From NCBI GenBank assembly GCA_934513205.1, contig CAKSWU010000001.1, positions 1 to 64,000 on the forward strand: a stretch of 64,000 nt of DNA, written 5' to 3'. How positions within the stretch are numbered: the stretch's first letter is position 1; every line of letters begins with the position of its first letter. The notes under the pieces are model-generated. The model saw only the letters and a program-made list of their open reading frames with translations, was not told the origin of the DNA and made no database searches. The position numbers were made by a program, and so were the translations under genes. The stretch is from an uncultured Faecalibacterium sp. GTDB lineage: Bacteria; Bacillota; Clostridia; Oscillospirales; Ruminococcaceae. Positions 1-8,613 of this stretch are shown here, one piece after another.

Positions 1-60
1 ATTCGAACCCTTGACCTCTCGGATGCGAACCGAACGCTCTCCCAGCTGAGCTATAGGCCC
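1..60 (-). tRNA. tRNA-Ala (CGC), 3' end cut by window edge
   Basis: Read on the minus strand from base 60, the sequence folds as a tRNA: 7-nt acceptor strand GGGCCTA, D arm GCTC...GAGC, an anticodon arm TTCGG/CCGAG with loop TTCGCAT, and the start of the T arm ending in TTCGAAT at the window edge. Loop positions 34-36 read CGC, which decodes alanine GCG. The 3' half of the T arm and the acceptor return strand lie outside the window. Confidence 0.85.
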
Positions 61-292
61 ATATTTAGGGGCGTGACACGGTTGGGCGACCAACCGACAT
101 ACTCCCCATTTGAATGCCCACAACTCTGTGGGGCACAAAAGCGATACGCTTGCACTCCCAGCTGAGCTATAGGCCCATATTTAGGGGCGTGACTCGGTTG
201 GGCGACCAACCGTTATACTCCCCATTCTAAAGCCCACAACTCTGTGGGGCACAAAAGCGATACGCTTGCACTCCCAACTGAGCTATAGGCCC
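39..292 (-). repeat. 116-bp tandem repeat carrying tRNA-Ala 5' fragments
   Basis: The block holding the tRNA acceptor strand and D arm recurs at 155-176 and 271-292, each exactly 116 bp from the last. Only the copy at 39-60 continues into a full tRNA; the other two run into a unit with three hairpins: a short one near 142-152/258-268, GCCCACA/TGTGGGG near 117-134/233-250, and CGGTTGG-GCGA-CCAACCG near 79-96/195-212. The last is enclosed by a GGGG/CCCC stem. The copies differ at only a few bases, so the duplication is recent or maintained. Confidence 0.8.
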
Positions 293-308
293 ATGTGATG
301 ACCCTGTT

Positions 309-337
309 AGTTTAACTCTATTCCGGGCATTTGTCAA
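309..337 (-). promoter_or_regulatory. Promoter of the tRNA-Ala unit
   Basis: On the minus strand TTGACA (332-337), a 17-bp spacer and TAAACT (309-314) form a near-consensus housekeeping promoter. Transcription would begin about ten bases before the first tRNA-like fragment at 292, so both truncated copies would be in the tRNA leader. Confidence 0.65.
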
Positions 338-365
338 GCGATTTCCGGTGGGTCATCCTTATTTT

Positions 366-1193
366 TTAGCGGTTGCCCAGCTGCCAGAAGGCAACGGCGC
401 TGGCGGCAGCAACGTTGAGAGAGTCCACCCCGTGGGACATAGGGATCTTTACGGTGTAGTCGCAGGCGGCAATGGTGCTGCGGGCCAGACCATCGCCCTC
501 GGTGCCCAGCACGATGGCGAGTTTAGGCTCGGCAGCAAGGGCGGCATCATCGATGCTGACCGAGCGGTCGCTCAAGGCCATGGCAGCGGTCTTGAAGCCC
601 AGCGCGTGCAGCTGCTCCATGCCCCTCTCCGGCCAGTCGGCGGGGACAGCGCCGATCTGCGCCCACGGCACCTGAAACACCGTGCCCATGCTCACACGCA
701 CTGCGCGCCGGCACAGCGGGTCGCAGCAGGAAGGAGTGATGAGCACCGCGTCCATGTTCAGCGCCGCAGCACTGCGGAAGATGGCACCCACATTGGTGGA
801 GTCCACGATGCCTTCCAGCACCGCCACACGGCGGGCATTGCGGCAGACCTCTTCCGCGCTGCGGGGCGCAGGACGGCGGAAGGCACACAGCACGCCCCGG
901 GTCAGTTCAAACCCGGTCAGGCTGGCAAGGGTCTCGCGGTCAGCGGTGTACACCGGCGCATCGCCGCAGCGGGTCAGGATCTCCGCCGCCGGGCCGACGA
1001 TCTGTTTGCGCTCCATCAGCAGGGACAGAGGCTGGTATCCCGCATCCAGCGCCCGGGCGATCACCTTGGGGCTTTCTGCGATAAAAACGCCCTTTTCCGG
1101 TTCCAGCCGGTTGCGCAGCTGCGCCTGTGTCAGCCGGGCATAGACATCCAGCTCCGGGGCAGACAGGTCGGTGATCTCGATGATATTCGGCAT
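366..1193 (-). CDS. TrmH/SpoU-family RNA 2'-O-methyltransferase
   Basis: Methylates a ribose 2'-OH in rRNA or tRNA using S-adenosylmethionine; the exact target cannot be read from sequence. The 275-residue protein has a small N-terminal substrate-binding domain (about 1-110) and a C-terminal SPOUT knot. All three SpoU motifs are present: NVGAIFRSAA (134-143), LGTEGDGL (229-236) and IPMSHGVDSLNVAAASA (250-266), with the catalytic Asn and Arg in the first. Start chosen at the ATG after AAAGGAGA. Length is typical of the family. It stands alone, followed by the tRNA-Ala unit on the same strand. Confidence 0.88.
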   Translation of the reverse strand: MPNIIEITDLSAPELDVYARLTQAQLRNRLEPEKGVFIAESPKVIARALDAGYQPLSLLMERKQIVGPAAEILTRCGDAPVYTADRETLASLTGFELTRGVLCAFRRPAPRSAEEVCRNARRVAVLEGIVDSTNVGAIFRSAAALNMDAVLITPSCCDPLCRRAVRVSMGTVFQVPWAQIGAVPADWPERGMEQLHALGFKTAAMALSDRSVSIDDAALAAEPKLAIVLGTEGDGLARSTIAACDYTVKIPMSHGVDSLNVAAASAVAFWQLGNR

Positions 1194-1276
1194 CGGAGGT
1201 TCTCCTTTGAAAATCAGTTTTTCCTATTCTAGCACAACTGGGACGCTCGGTGCAAGCGCCCCGGGGCCCCTTTACA

Positions 1277-1312
1277 GCAAAAGGACCGGCTGCCCCTTTC
1301 GGCTGCCGGTCC
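1277..1312 (-). terminator. Rho-independent terminator after the DUF4234 gene
   Basis: On the minus strand GGACCGGC pairs with GCCGGTCC across a 14-nt loop and is followed by TTTTGC, just beyond the stop at 1328. Confidence 0.7.
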
Positions 1313-1327
1313 CCTTCGCCTGTCCGC

Positions 1328-1921
1328 TTACAGGTTGTTGTAGCGGTTATAGGCGTTGCAGATCTTGTTGGAATTGTTGATGAGGATGTTCATTGCCACC
1401 CAGGGGCCGATGCCGCAAAGCACTGCGCCCACCAGATACCACATCACAACGGTGGTGCCGTTTTCCTGGAAGCTCAGGCCGTAGCGCGGTGCATTGGAAG
1501 CCAGCCGGTTTGCCAGCTTGTATTCCCAGTACAGGGAGTACAGGCCGCAGGTCACAATGGACAACAGGACGTACTGCAGCAGACCGCCGGTCTCCTCGCC
1601 GTCACCGCTGCAGGCGATGTTGATATCGTGTGCCATCTTGTAGACGAAATAGTAGGAGTAGATGCCGCAGGTGATGAAGGTGAGCAGGATGTAGGAGATC
1701 AGGCCGCGGTTGTCGGTCAGGCGCTCGCCTGCATAAACCGTACCGCCGTTCTGGAAGGTATCGCGGACCTCGTTGACCGCGTTGGTCAGCTCCCCTTCCG
1801 CCTCCTTGAATGCCTTGTTGGCGGAGTCCGCCACGCGGGACTCTGCCGACACATCTGCGCCACAGCCGGGGCAGAACTTGGTGCCCGGCTGGATTTCCTT
1901 ACCGCAATGAGAACAGAACAT
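1328..1921 (-). CDS. Zinc-ribbon DUF4234-type membrane protein
   Basis: Function unknown. The 197-residue protein opens with a zinc ribbon (Cys3, Cys6, Cys17, Cys20 in two CxxC knuckles), followed by a charged helical linker (about 25-65) and then two similar membrane modules built round the motif TCGIYSYYF and TCGLYSLYW, plus a third hydrophobic segment, as in DUF4234 proteins. Its Shine-Dalgarno AAAGGAGG lies inside the last codons of the upstream gene, and its ATG follows that gene's TGA by one base, so the two are almost certainly translationally coupled. Confidence 0.8.
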   Translation of the reverse strand: MFCSHCGKEIQPGTKFCPGCGADVSAESRVADSANKAFKEAEGELTNAVNEVRDTFQNGGTVYAGERLTDNRGLISYILLTFITCGIYSYYFVYKMAHDINIACSGDGEETGGLLQYVLLSIVTCGLYSLYWEYKLANRLASNAPRYGLSFQENGTTVVMWYLVGAVLCGIGPWVAMNILINNSNKICNAYNRYNNL

Positions 1922-1922
1922 T

Positions 1923-2351
1923 TCAAATTCCTCCTTTAAGACGTGAAACGACCCGGAAGATCAGGCCGCTGCGCGGATCAAACGCCACAACAGAACCGTC
2001 TCCCCGGAACAATCTATATACATACACGATGGCAAACACCCCGGCCATCGCGTACATACATCCATACAGGACCGCGCGGGGCAGCTTTTTCCGGCACAGC
2101 CAGAGCGCCGCCCCCGCCGGGACAAGCGGAAACAGCGGATGAAAATAAAACGCCTGCCGAAAGTCCAGCCGCAGCGCACACAGACACGCCCGGGTCATTC
2201 CACAGCCTGCGCAGGAGATCCCCGTCAGCAGGCGGATGGGACAGCCCACCAGACGATAGAACCCCGCCAGCACCGCCACGCACGCGGCGCACTCCAGCAC
2301 TCTGCGCAGATCCCACTTTTTTGTCCGGTCTTTTTTCATCCGTCTAATCAT
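1923..2351 (-). CDS. DUF2752 family membrane protein
   Basis: Function unknown; members are small inner-membrane proteins with the conserved Cys-rich patch seen here, CPIRLLTGISCAGCGMTRA, preceding a His-Pro (FHPLFPL) turn. About 142 residues with three predicted membrane helices and a positively charged N-terminus. Start placed at 2351 (AAAGG six bases upstream); the frame is open further upstream to 2558 but that part lies across the intergenic region and does not look coding. Forms a two-gene unit with the zinc-ribbon protein downstream. Confidence 0.72.
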   Translation of the reverse strand: MIRRMKKDRTKKWDLRRVLECAACVAVLAGFYRLVGCPIRLLTGISCAGCGMTRACLCALRLDFRQAFYFHPLFPLVPAGAALWLCRKKLPRAVLYGCMYAMAGVFAIVYVYRLFRGDGSVVAFDPRSGLIFRVVSRLKGGI

Positions 2352-2577
2352 TTCCAGCCTTTTGATAAAATCTGTTCTCAGTTTACCGCGTTCCTGTGGT
2401 TTCGTCAATCGTTTTTGCAAATTTTGTTCTCTAAAAATCATCCAGAAACCGTGCCGCCGTGCTTCCGGCGTCCGGCAGCAGTGGGACCGGCTTTGGCACA
2501 AACGTGCAGTTTTTCCGCTGGCTGTGGAACAAAAAACAGGCAGGTCTACAAAAGTCATACTTTTATTTTACGAGTGC

Positions 2578-2606
2578 TTGACATCCGCCCGCTGCTGTGG
2601 TATTTT
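2578..2606 (+). promoter_or_regulatory. Promoter of the MATE exporter gene
   Basis: TTGACA (2578-2583), 17-bp spacer and TATTTT (2601-2606). Predicted start near 2613, about 150 bases upstream of the exporter start codon. Confidence 0.65.
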
Positions 2607-2655
2607 GGTGTCACTAAAATTCGTGTGGATTTTTTACAGCAGAGTGCTACTTTTC

Positions 2656-2695
2656 GCCACACAATGGTTCAAAAAAGCCATTGTGTGGCTTTTTT
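2656..2695 (+). terminator. Leader terminator/attenuator before the MATE gene
   Basis: GCCACACAATGG (2656-2667) pairs perfectly with CCATTGTGTGGC (2678-2689) and is followed by six T. It sits between promoter and gene, so it must be read through for expression. An upstream GTGTGG (2623-2628) can pair with the 5' arm (CCACAC 2657-2662) instead, which would form an antiterminator. Confidence 0.65.
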
Positions 2696-2765
2696 GCGTC
2701 TGCGGCTGCCGAGCCCCGTGCCTGCGCCGCGGCGATCTTTTGATGTCAGGAGAATGCAAAGACCT

Positions 2766-4097
2766 ATGAACGAGACCTTTATGAAAGAAAAGCCGGTGCT
2801 GCCGCTGCTGGTGTCCATGGCACTGCCCAACGTCATCTCCATGCTGGTGAACAGCCTGTACAACATCGTGGACAGCCTGTTCGTGGCCCGCATCAGCGAG
2901 GACGCCATGACCGCCCTGTCGCTGGTGTTCCCCATCCAGAACTTCGCCAACGCCATCGCCATCGGCTTTGGGGTGGGTATCAACGCCATGATCGCGCTGT
3001 ATCTGGGTGCAGGTGACCGCGAGAAGGCGGAGACCGCCGCCACGCACGGCATGGTGCTGAGCCTTGTGCACGGCGTGCTCATCACCCTTGTCAGCATCGC
3101 CGTGATGCCGGGGTTCCTGCGGCGGTTCACCGGTGATGACGCGCTGATCGCCGCCGGGATCACCTATTCCACCATCGTGTTCCTTTTTGCCACGGTCAAC
3201 ATGGCGGGGCTGGCCTTCGAAAAGATCTTTCAGGCTGTGGGCCGCATGAAGGTCACCATGGCGGCGCTGGTGTTCGGCTGCGTGTGCAACATCCTGCTGG
3301 ACCCCGTCCTGATCTTCGGCCTTGGGCCAGTGCCTGCCATGGGCATCGCCGGGGCAGCCCTTGCCACCGGCATCGGGCAGCTGCTGAGCCTGTGCGTCTA
3401 CCTCTTCGTCTACGCCCGCACCCAGCTGCCGGTGCGGCTGCGCCGCAGCTGCCTGCACCCGGACGCCGCGCTGGACGGCAGGCTCTACGCCATCGGGGTG
3501 CCCGCCATCCTGAATCTGGCGCTGCCCTCCCTGCTGGTCACCTTTCTCAACAGCCTGCTGGCGGGCTTCTCCCAGAGTTATGTGGTGGTGCTGGGCATCT
3601 ACTATAAGCTGCAGACCTTTCTGTACCTGCCGGTCAGCGGCATCGTGCAGGGCATGCGTCCCCTCATCAGCTACAACTACGGTGCCCGGGAGCACGCCCG
3701 GGTCAAAAAGCTCTATGATCTTACCCTGCTGATGAGCATGGGCATTATGGCTGTGGGCACCGCCATCTGTCTGTTTGCCGCCCGCCCGGTGGTCGGGCTG
3801 TTCACCCAAAATCCCCAGACCCTTGCCTGCGGCGAGACCGCCCTGCACATCATCTGTCTGGGCTTTGTGGTGTCCGCCCTGTCCACCACCGCTTCCGGCG
3901 CACTGGAAGGGCTGGGCAAGGGGGTGGAGTCGCTGATCATCTCCCTGTGCCGCTATGTGATCTTCATCCTGCCGCTGGCGGCAGTGCTGTGTCATTTTTG
4001 GGGAGCCGACGGCGTGTGGCACGCCTTCTGGCTCACCGAGGCCCTGTCCGCCGTAGTGGCCTGCGCCGTCTATCGCAGAGCCGTCGTCCGGCGCTGA
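2766..4097 (+). CDS. MATE family multidrug exporter
   Basis: Cation-coupled efflux transporter of the inner membrane; substrate not predictable. The 443-residue protein has the family length and twelve hydrophobic segments in two homologous halves. It opens with a helix LLVSMALPNVISMLVNSLYN and the NIVDSLFVAR stretch typical of the first repeat, with the matching second-half region at PLISYNYGAR. Start is uncertain: AGGAG (2748-2752) lies 13 bases before the ATG at 2766; an in-frame ATG at 2754 is too close to it. A reading frame in the leader ends in TGA overlapping this ATG, so coupling to a leader peptide is possible. Confidence 0.9.
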   Translation: MNETFMKEKPVLPLLVSMALPNVISMLVNSLYNIVDSLFVARISEDAMTALSLVFPIQNFANAIAIGFGVGINAMIALYLGAGDREKAETAATHGMVLSLVHGVLITLVSIAVMPGFLRRFTGDDALIAAGITYSTIVFLFATVNMAGLAFEKIFQAVGRMKVTMAALVFGCVCNILLDPVLIFGLGPVPAMGIAGAALATGIGQLLSLCVYLFVYARTQLPVRLRRSCLHPDAALDGRLYAIGVPAILNLALPSLLVTFLNSLLAGFSQSYVVVLGIYYKLQTFLYLPVSGIVQGMRPLISYNYGAREHARVKKLYDLTLLMSMGIMAVGTAICLFAARPVVGLFTQNPQTLACGETALHIICLGFVVSALSTTASGALEGLGKGVESLIISLCRYVIFILPLAAVLCHFWGADGVWHAFWLTEALSAVVACAVYRRAVVRR

Positions 4098-4187
4098 ACC
4101 TGCACGCATTTTCGCCCGGCAGAGTCTTTTCTTCCGGGCCGGTCCATGGTAAAATGAAAGCAGCAACTTAGGAAACGAGGGATCTTT

Positions 4188-5141
4188 TTGGACTTCTATG
4201 GTACCATTGGTCCGGCCTGCGCCCGGACAGATCTTCTGCGCCGCATGGTGAGTGCCGGCATGACCGGCATCCGCATGAATCTTTCTCACGGGTCTTTGGA
4301 ACAGCACGCCGACTGGCTGGCGCTCATCCGCGCCGCAGGCATCCGCAAGCTGCTCATCGACCTGCAGGGGCCGGAGCTGCGCACCGGGCTGCTGCCCCGC
4401 CCCCTGACCCTTGCCGAGGGCAGCAGCCTGCGGCTGGGACCCGGCGGCGTGGACTGCCCGCCGGTGCTGGTACAGTCCTGCAGCCCCGGGCAGAAGCTTC
4501 TGCTGGATGACGGGCGCATCCTTGCCCGGGTGGTGCACTGCGAGCCGGAGGCCCTGCTGTGCACCGTGCTGCGCGGCGGAGAGCTGCAAAGCCGCAAAAG
4601 CATTGCCGCTCCGGGCCTGAACGTGGCCTCCCCCACCCTGACCGGAGAGGACCTGCTGAACCTGCGCATCGCAAAGCAGTGCGGCGTCACCGGGGTCATG
4701 CTGCCCTTTGTGCGCAGCGCAGAGGACATCCGCACCCTGCGCCGCGCGCTGGAGCAGGCCGGGGCGGGAGACATCCGCATCTTTGCCAAAATTGAAAATC
4801 AGGCCGGGGTCAAGGCTCTGCCGGACTTTCTGCCGCTGGTGGACGAGGTGGTCATTGCCCGGGGCGACCTTGGCAACGCCATGCCCCTGTGGGAGCTGCC
4901 CCGCTGCCAGAAGCAGCTTGCAGCCGCCTGCCGGGCTGCGGGAGTGCCCTTTATGGTGGTGACCCAGATGCTGGACAGCATGTGCAGCCGCGCCGTGCCC
5001 ACCCGCGCCGAGGTCAGCGACATCTACAACGCCGTGCTGGACGGTGCCGCCAGCGTGATGCTGACCGGCGAGACGGCTGCCGGGCAGTATCCGGTGCAGG
5101 CCATGGAGTATCTGGTGCGCACTGCCCGCACGGCACTGTGA
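4188..5141 (+). CDS. Short pyruvate-kinase-like protein lacking the C-terminal domain
   Basis: Resembles pyruvate kinase (phosphoenolpyruvate + ADP to pyruvate + ATP) but has 317 residues against about 470-580. The A barrel and inserted B domain are present: RMNLSHG (29-35), KIENQAGV, ARGDLG, VTQMLDSM and TRAEVSDIYNAVLDGA...LTGETAAG. The C-terminal allosteric domain is absent; the gene ends right after the barrel. In the normally DTKGPE site it reads DLQGPE (58-63), so the usual Lys is Gln. Start is TTG at 4188, seven bases after GAGG. The lost domain and altered motif suggest a regulatory or altered-substrate paralogue; activity is uncertain. Confidence 0.8.
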   Translation: MDFYGTIGPACARTDLLRRMVSAGMTGIRMNLSHGSLEQHADWLALIRAAGIRKLLIDLQGPELRTGLLPRPLTLAEGSSLRLGPGGVDCPPVLVQSCSPGQKLLLDDGRILARVVHCEPEALLCTVLRGGELQSRKSIAAPGLNVASPTLTGEDLLNLRIAKQCGVTGVMLPFVRSAEDIRTLRRALEQAGAGDIRIFAKIENQAGVKALPDFLPLVDEVVIARGDLGNAMPLWELPRCQKQLAAACRAAGVPFMVVTQMLDSMCSRAVPTRAEVSDIYNAVLDGAASVMLTGETAAGQYPVQAMEYLVRTARTAL

Positions 5142-5176
5142 CTGGAAGATTTTTCCGCCAAAAAGCGGCAAAAGGA

Positions 5177-5205
5177 TTGCTTCTTTTGTCTGCTACCTGT
5201 ATAAT
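5177..5205 (+). promoter_or_regulatory. Promoter of the PfkB-family kinase gene
   Basis: TTGCTT (5177-5182), 17-bp spacer and consensus TATAAT (5200-5205), about 40 bases before the start codon. Confidence 0.7.
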
Positions 5206-5244
5206 ACAGGTAAAATCAACTGAATGCAGAAAGGTTTATCGTTT

Positions 5245-6177
5245 ATGGGCATCGTAGTCATCGGAGCTGTTTTTGTGGACATCAAGGGCTATCCCCTCTC
5301 TGCCTATATCCCGGGCGGGCGCAACGCCGGACGCATCGAGCAGGTGCACGGCGGCGTAAGCCGCAACGTGGTGGAGGACATTGCCAATGTGGAGCTGCGC
5401 CCCACCTTTGTGGGTCTGGTGGACGACACCGGCACCGGGCAGGACGTCATCGACAAGCTGGCAAACCACAAGGTGAACACCCGCTTCATCCGCAAAGTGC
5501 CGGACGGCATGGGCACATGGCTGGCTATTTTTGACAACGACGGCGATGTGACCGCCGCCATCTCCAAGCGTCCGGACACCACCCCGCTGACCGGCCTGCT
5601 GCAGGAGGAGGGCGATGCCATCTTTGCAGACTGCGACGCCATTGCGCTGGAGCTGGACCTGGAAAAAGAGACGGTGAAGCAGACCCTGCGCTACGCCAAA
5701 CAGTACGGCAAAAAGGTCTTTGCTGTGGTGTCCAACATGAGCATCGCCATGGAGCGCCGGGATTTTCTGCAGCAGATCGACTGTTTTGTGTGCAACCAGC
5801 AGGAGGCCGGGCTGCTGTTCTCGGATGACTACGATCATCTGGACCCAGAGCAGATGTGCCGGGTGCTGGCTGCCAATGTCCACAGTGCCAACATCCCCAG
5901 CATGGTCGTCACCATGGGCGGGCAGGGTGCCGTGTATGCCTGTTCCGACGGGGAATGCGGCATCGTCCCTGCCAAAAAGGTGGATGTCATGGACACCACC
6001 GGTGCAGGCGACGCCTTTTTTGCGGGCACGGTCATCGGCCTGACCTACGGCAAAACGCTGGCAGAGTCCTGCGAGATCGGCAGCCGTCTGGCGGCTTCGG
6101 TCATCTGCATCACCGAGAACGTCTGCCCCCGCTTCCGTCCGCTGGAATTCGGGCTGGACGTGCCGGTGGTGGATTGA
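5245..6177 (+). CDS. PfkB-family carbohydrate/nucleoside kinase
   Basis: ATP-dependent kinase of the ribokinase fold, acting on a sugar or nucleoside; substrate not assignable. 310 residues. The C-terminal PfkB signature DTTGAGDAFFAG supplies the anion hole and catalytic Asp; an N-terminal glycine pair (HGGVSRNV) marks the substrate site, though the usual GGxxxN is changed. Start placed at 5245, preceded by AGAAAGG; the earlier ATG at 5224 has no ribosome site. Monocistronic, with its own promoter and terminator. Confidence 0.85.
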   Translation: MGIVVIGAVFVDIKGYPLSAYIPGGRNAGRIEQVHGGVSRNVVEDIANVELRPTFVGLVDDTGTGQDVIDKLANHKVNTRFIRKVPDGMGTWLAIFDNDGDVTAAISKRPDTTPLTGLLQEEGDAIFADCDAIALELDLEKETVKQTLRYAKQYGKKVFAVVSNMSIAMERRDFLQQIDCFVCNQQEAGLLFSDDYDHLDPEQMCRVLAANVHSANIPSMVVTMGGQGAVYACSDGECGIVPAKKVDVMDTTGAGDAFFAGTVIGLTYGKTLAESCEIGSRLAASVICITENVCPRFRPLEFGLDVPVVD

Positions 6178-6210
6178 GCCTACCGCACCGCCAAGATCCG
6201 CTGAAACGCA

Positions 6211-6267
6211 AAAGATCCGCAGCCCTTCGCTTCTGAACTTCAGAAAGCGGCGAAGGCTGCGGATCTT
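6211..6267. terminator. Bidirectional terminator between convergent genes
   Basis: AAAGATCCGCAGCC (6211-6224) pairs with GGCTGCGGATCTTT (6255-6268), with T run on plus and matching A run that serves the minus strand. It separates the PfkB kinase from the convergent receiver gene. Confidence 0.8.
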
Positions 6268-6274
6268 TTTTGAT

Positions 6275-6625
6275 TCAGTGCTTCCGGCCGGCCTTGCAGC
6301 GGTACATCTGCGCATCGGCCTGACGGATGGCTTCGCGGACGGGGGTGACGCCGCACACCGAGCCGATGCTTGCCGAGAGCTTCACCTCCGGGCAGCCCTC
6401 CACCGGCGTGCTGCGCACCGCCCGCAGCACATCAAAGCCGTCCATCTCCGGCATGGACAGATCCAGCAACACCAGTGCGATGTCCGTGTGCCTGCGCAGG
6501 ATGTCCACGGCACCCATGCCGCTTTCTCCCTCCAGATACGCATAAGGATTGCCAAGGATCTCCCTGAGCTGTGCGCGGTTGATCTCGGAATCGTCCACGA
6601 TGAAGATCTTCTGTTTCGGCTCCAT
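6275..6625 (-). pseudogene. Receiver domain fused to a GGDEF remnant (internal deletion)
   Basis: The 116 residues start as a normal response-regulator receiver: acidic pair D11 D12, phosphoacceptor D55 in LLDLSMPEMDGF. After about residue 76 the receiver stops and the sequence joins the last 35 residues of a diguanylate cyclase domain (LSASIGSV...ADAQMYRCKAGRKH). The rest of the receiver and the GGEEF catalytic loop are missing. The reading frame is intact, so this looks like an in-frame deletion of a receiver-GGDEF gene; it cannot make c-di-GMP. Start at 6625 follows AAGGAGCAGGAGC. Confidence 0.75.
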
Positions 6626-6645
6626 GCTCCTGCTCCTTATGCCTG

Positions 6646-6690
6646 TAAAAAAGCGCTGCTGCAACAGCATCGTGCCATTGCAGCAGCGCT
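6646..6690 (-). terminator. Terminator after the ftsZ-linked coiled-coil gene
   Basis: On the minus strand AGCGCTGCTGCAA pairs with TTGCAGCAGCGCT, followed by seven T. It ends transcription from the ftsZ region 21 bases before the receiver remnant. Confidence 0.8.
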
Positions 6691-6722
6691 TGGGCCATAA
6701 CGTTTTCGACATCGGGGACCGG

Positions 6723-7250
6723 TCATCTGCCCATCATGGCATCAAACCAGTTCAGCAGCTCGACCGAGAGCTGTTCCAGTTCGGTGGTGGGCTTCCACTC
6801 CGGTTCTGCCACAGCCTGCTGCTCCGCGGATGCTGCCGTCTGTTCCGGCGGTCCCGGGGGCGGCATCTCTTCGGCAGGTTCTGTGACGTCCTTCCAGTGG
6901 ACCGGCTGCGCCATTTCCGGCATAGCGCGGTCCAGTGTTTCGTCCAGAACCTGCGCAAGCTGCTGTTCCAGCTCTTCCACCCGGGCCTGCGCCTGCACGG
7001 CGTCCAGACGGGCCTGCTGGCAGGCGGTTTCCAGCTCGGTGTTTTCCATGCGCAGGGCGTTCATCTGGCGCTCGCAGGCAAACAGACGGGTCTGGTAGCG
7101 CCGGATCTCGGCGTGGGCAGCCGAAAGCTTGCGGTCCAGCTGTTCCAGCTGGGCGCAGGCGGTGCGGGCACTGCTCATTGCGGTAGGCATCACTGCGGAC
7201 TGGGCATAGCGCGACCGCAAAGCACCGTTCTGCTGCCGTGTCTGCGCCAT
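6723..7250 (-). CDS. Coiled-coil protein downstream of ftsZ
   Basis: No family recognised. 175 residues: a heptad-patterned coiled coil from about 30 to 108, a Pro/Glu-rich linker (about 115-150) and a short amphipathic C-terminus ending LSVELLNWFDAMMGR. No signal peptide or membrane segment, so probably cytoplasmic. GGAGG lies before the ATG. It is the next gene after ftsZ on the same strand and ends at a strong terminator, so it is probably co-transcribed with ftsZ; a role in division is inference from position and its coiled-coil form. Confidence 0.65.
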   Translation of the reverse strand: MAQTRQQNGALRSRYAQSAVMPTAMSSARTACAQLEQLDRKLSAAHAEIRRYQTRLFACERQMNALRMENTELETACQQARLDAVQAQARVEELEQQLAQVLDETLDRAMPEMAQPVHWKDVTEPAEEMPPPGPPEQTAASAEQQAVAEPEWKPTTELEQLSVELLNWFDAMMGR

Positions 7251-7325
7251 GATGTTCCTCCGTTCCGTGCGATGTGCCGCAGGGCAGATGGCTCTGCCCT
7301 TTCACAGGCGTTTTCCGAAGTCGGC

Positions 7326-8498
<1,173 letters not shown>

Positions 8499-8574
8499 AA
8501 CTTTGTCCTCCATCGGATTTTATCGCAAAACTGCGCAGTGCACAGAGAGAATCTTACTACACTTATATAACAGT

Positions 8575-8603
8575 ATCGTATCATTTTTTGGCCCTGAATG
8601 CAA
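8575..8603 (-). promoter_or_regulatory. Promoter of ftsZ
   Basis: On the minus strand TTGCAT (8598-8603), 17-bp spacer, TACGAT (8575-8580). It lies just past the murA stop and leaves a leader of about 70 bases before the ftsZ start. Confidence 0.55.
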
Positions 8604-8613
8604 GTCATAATTG

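Noticed and set aside
1..300. CRISPR array
   Set aside because: The repeats are spaced 116 bp with near-identical intervening sequence and derive from a tRNA; no short repeats with unique spacers occur anywhere in the window.
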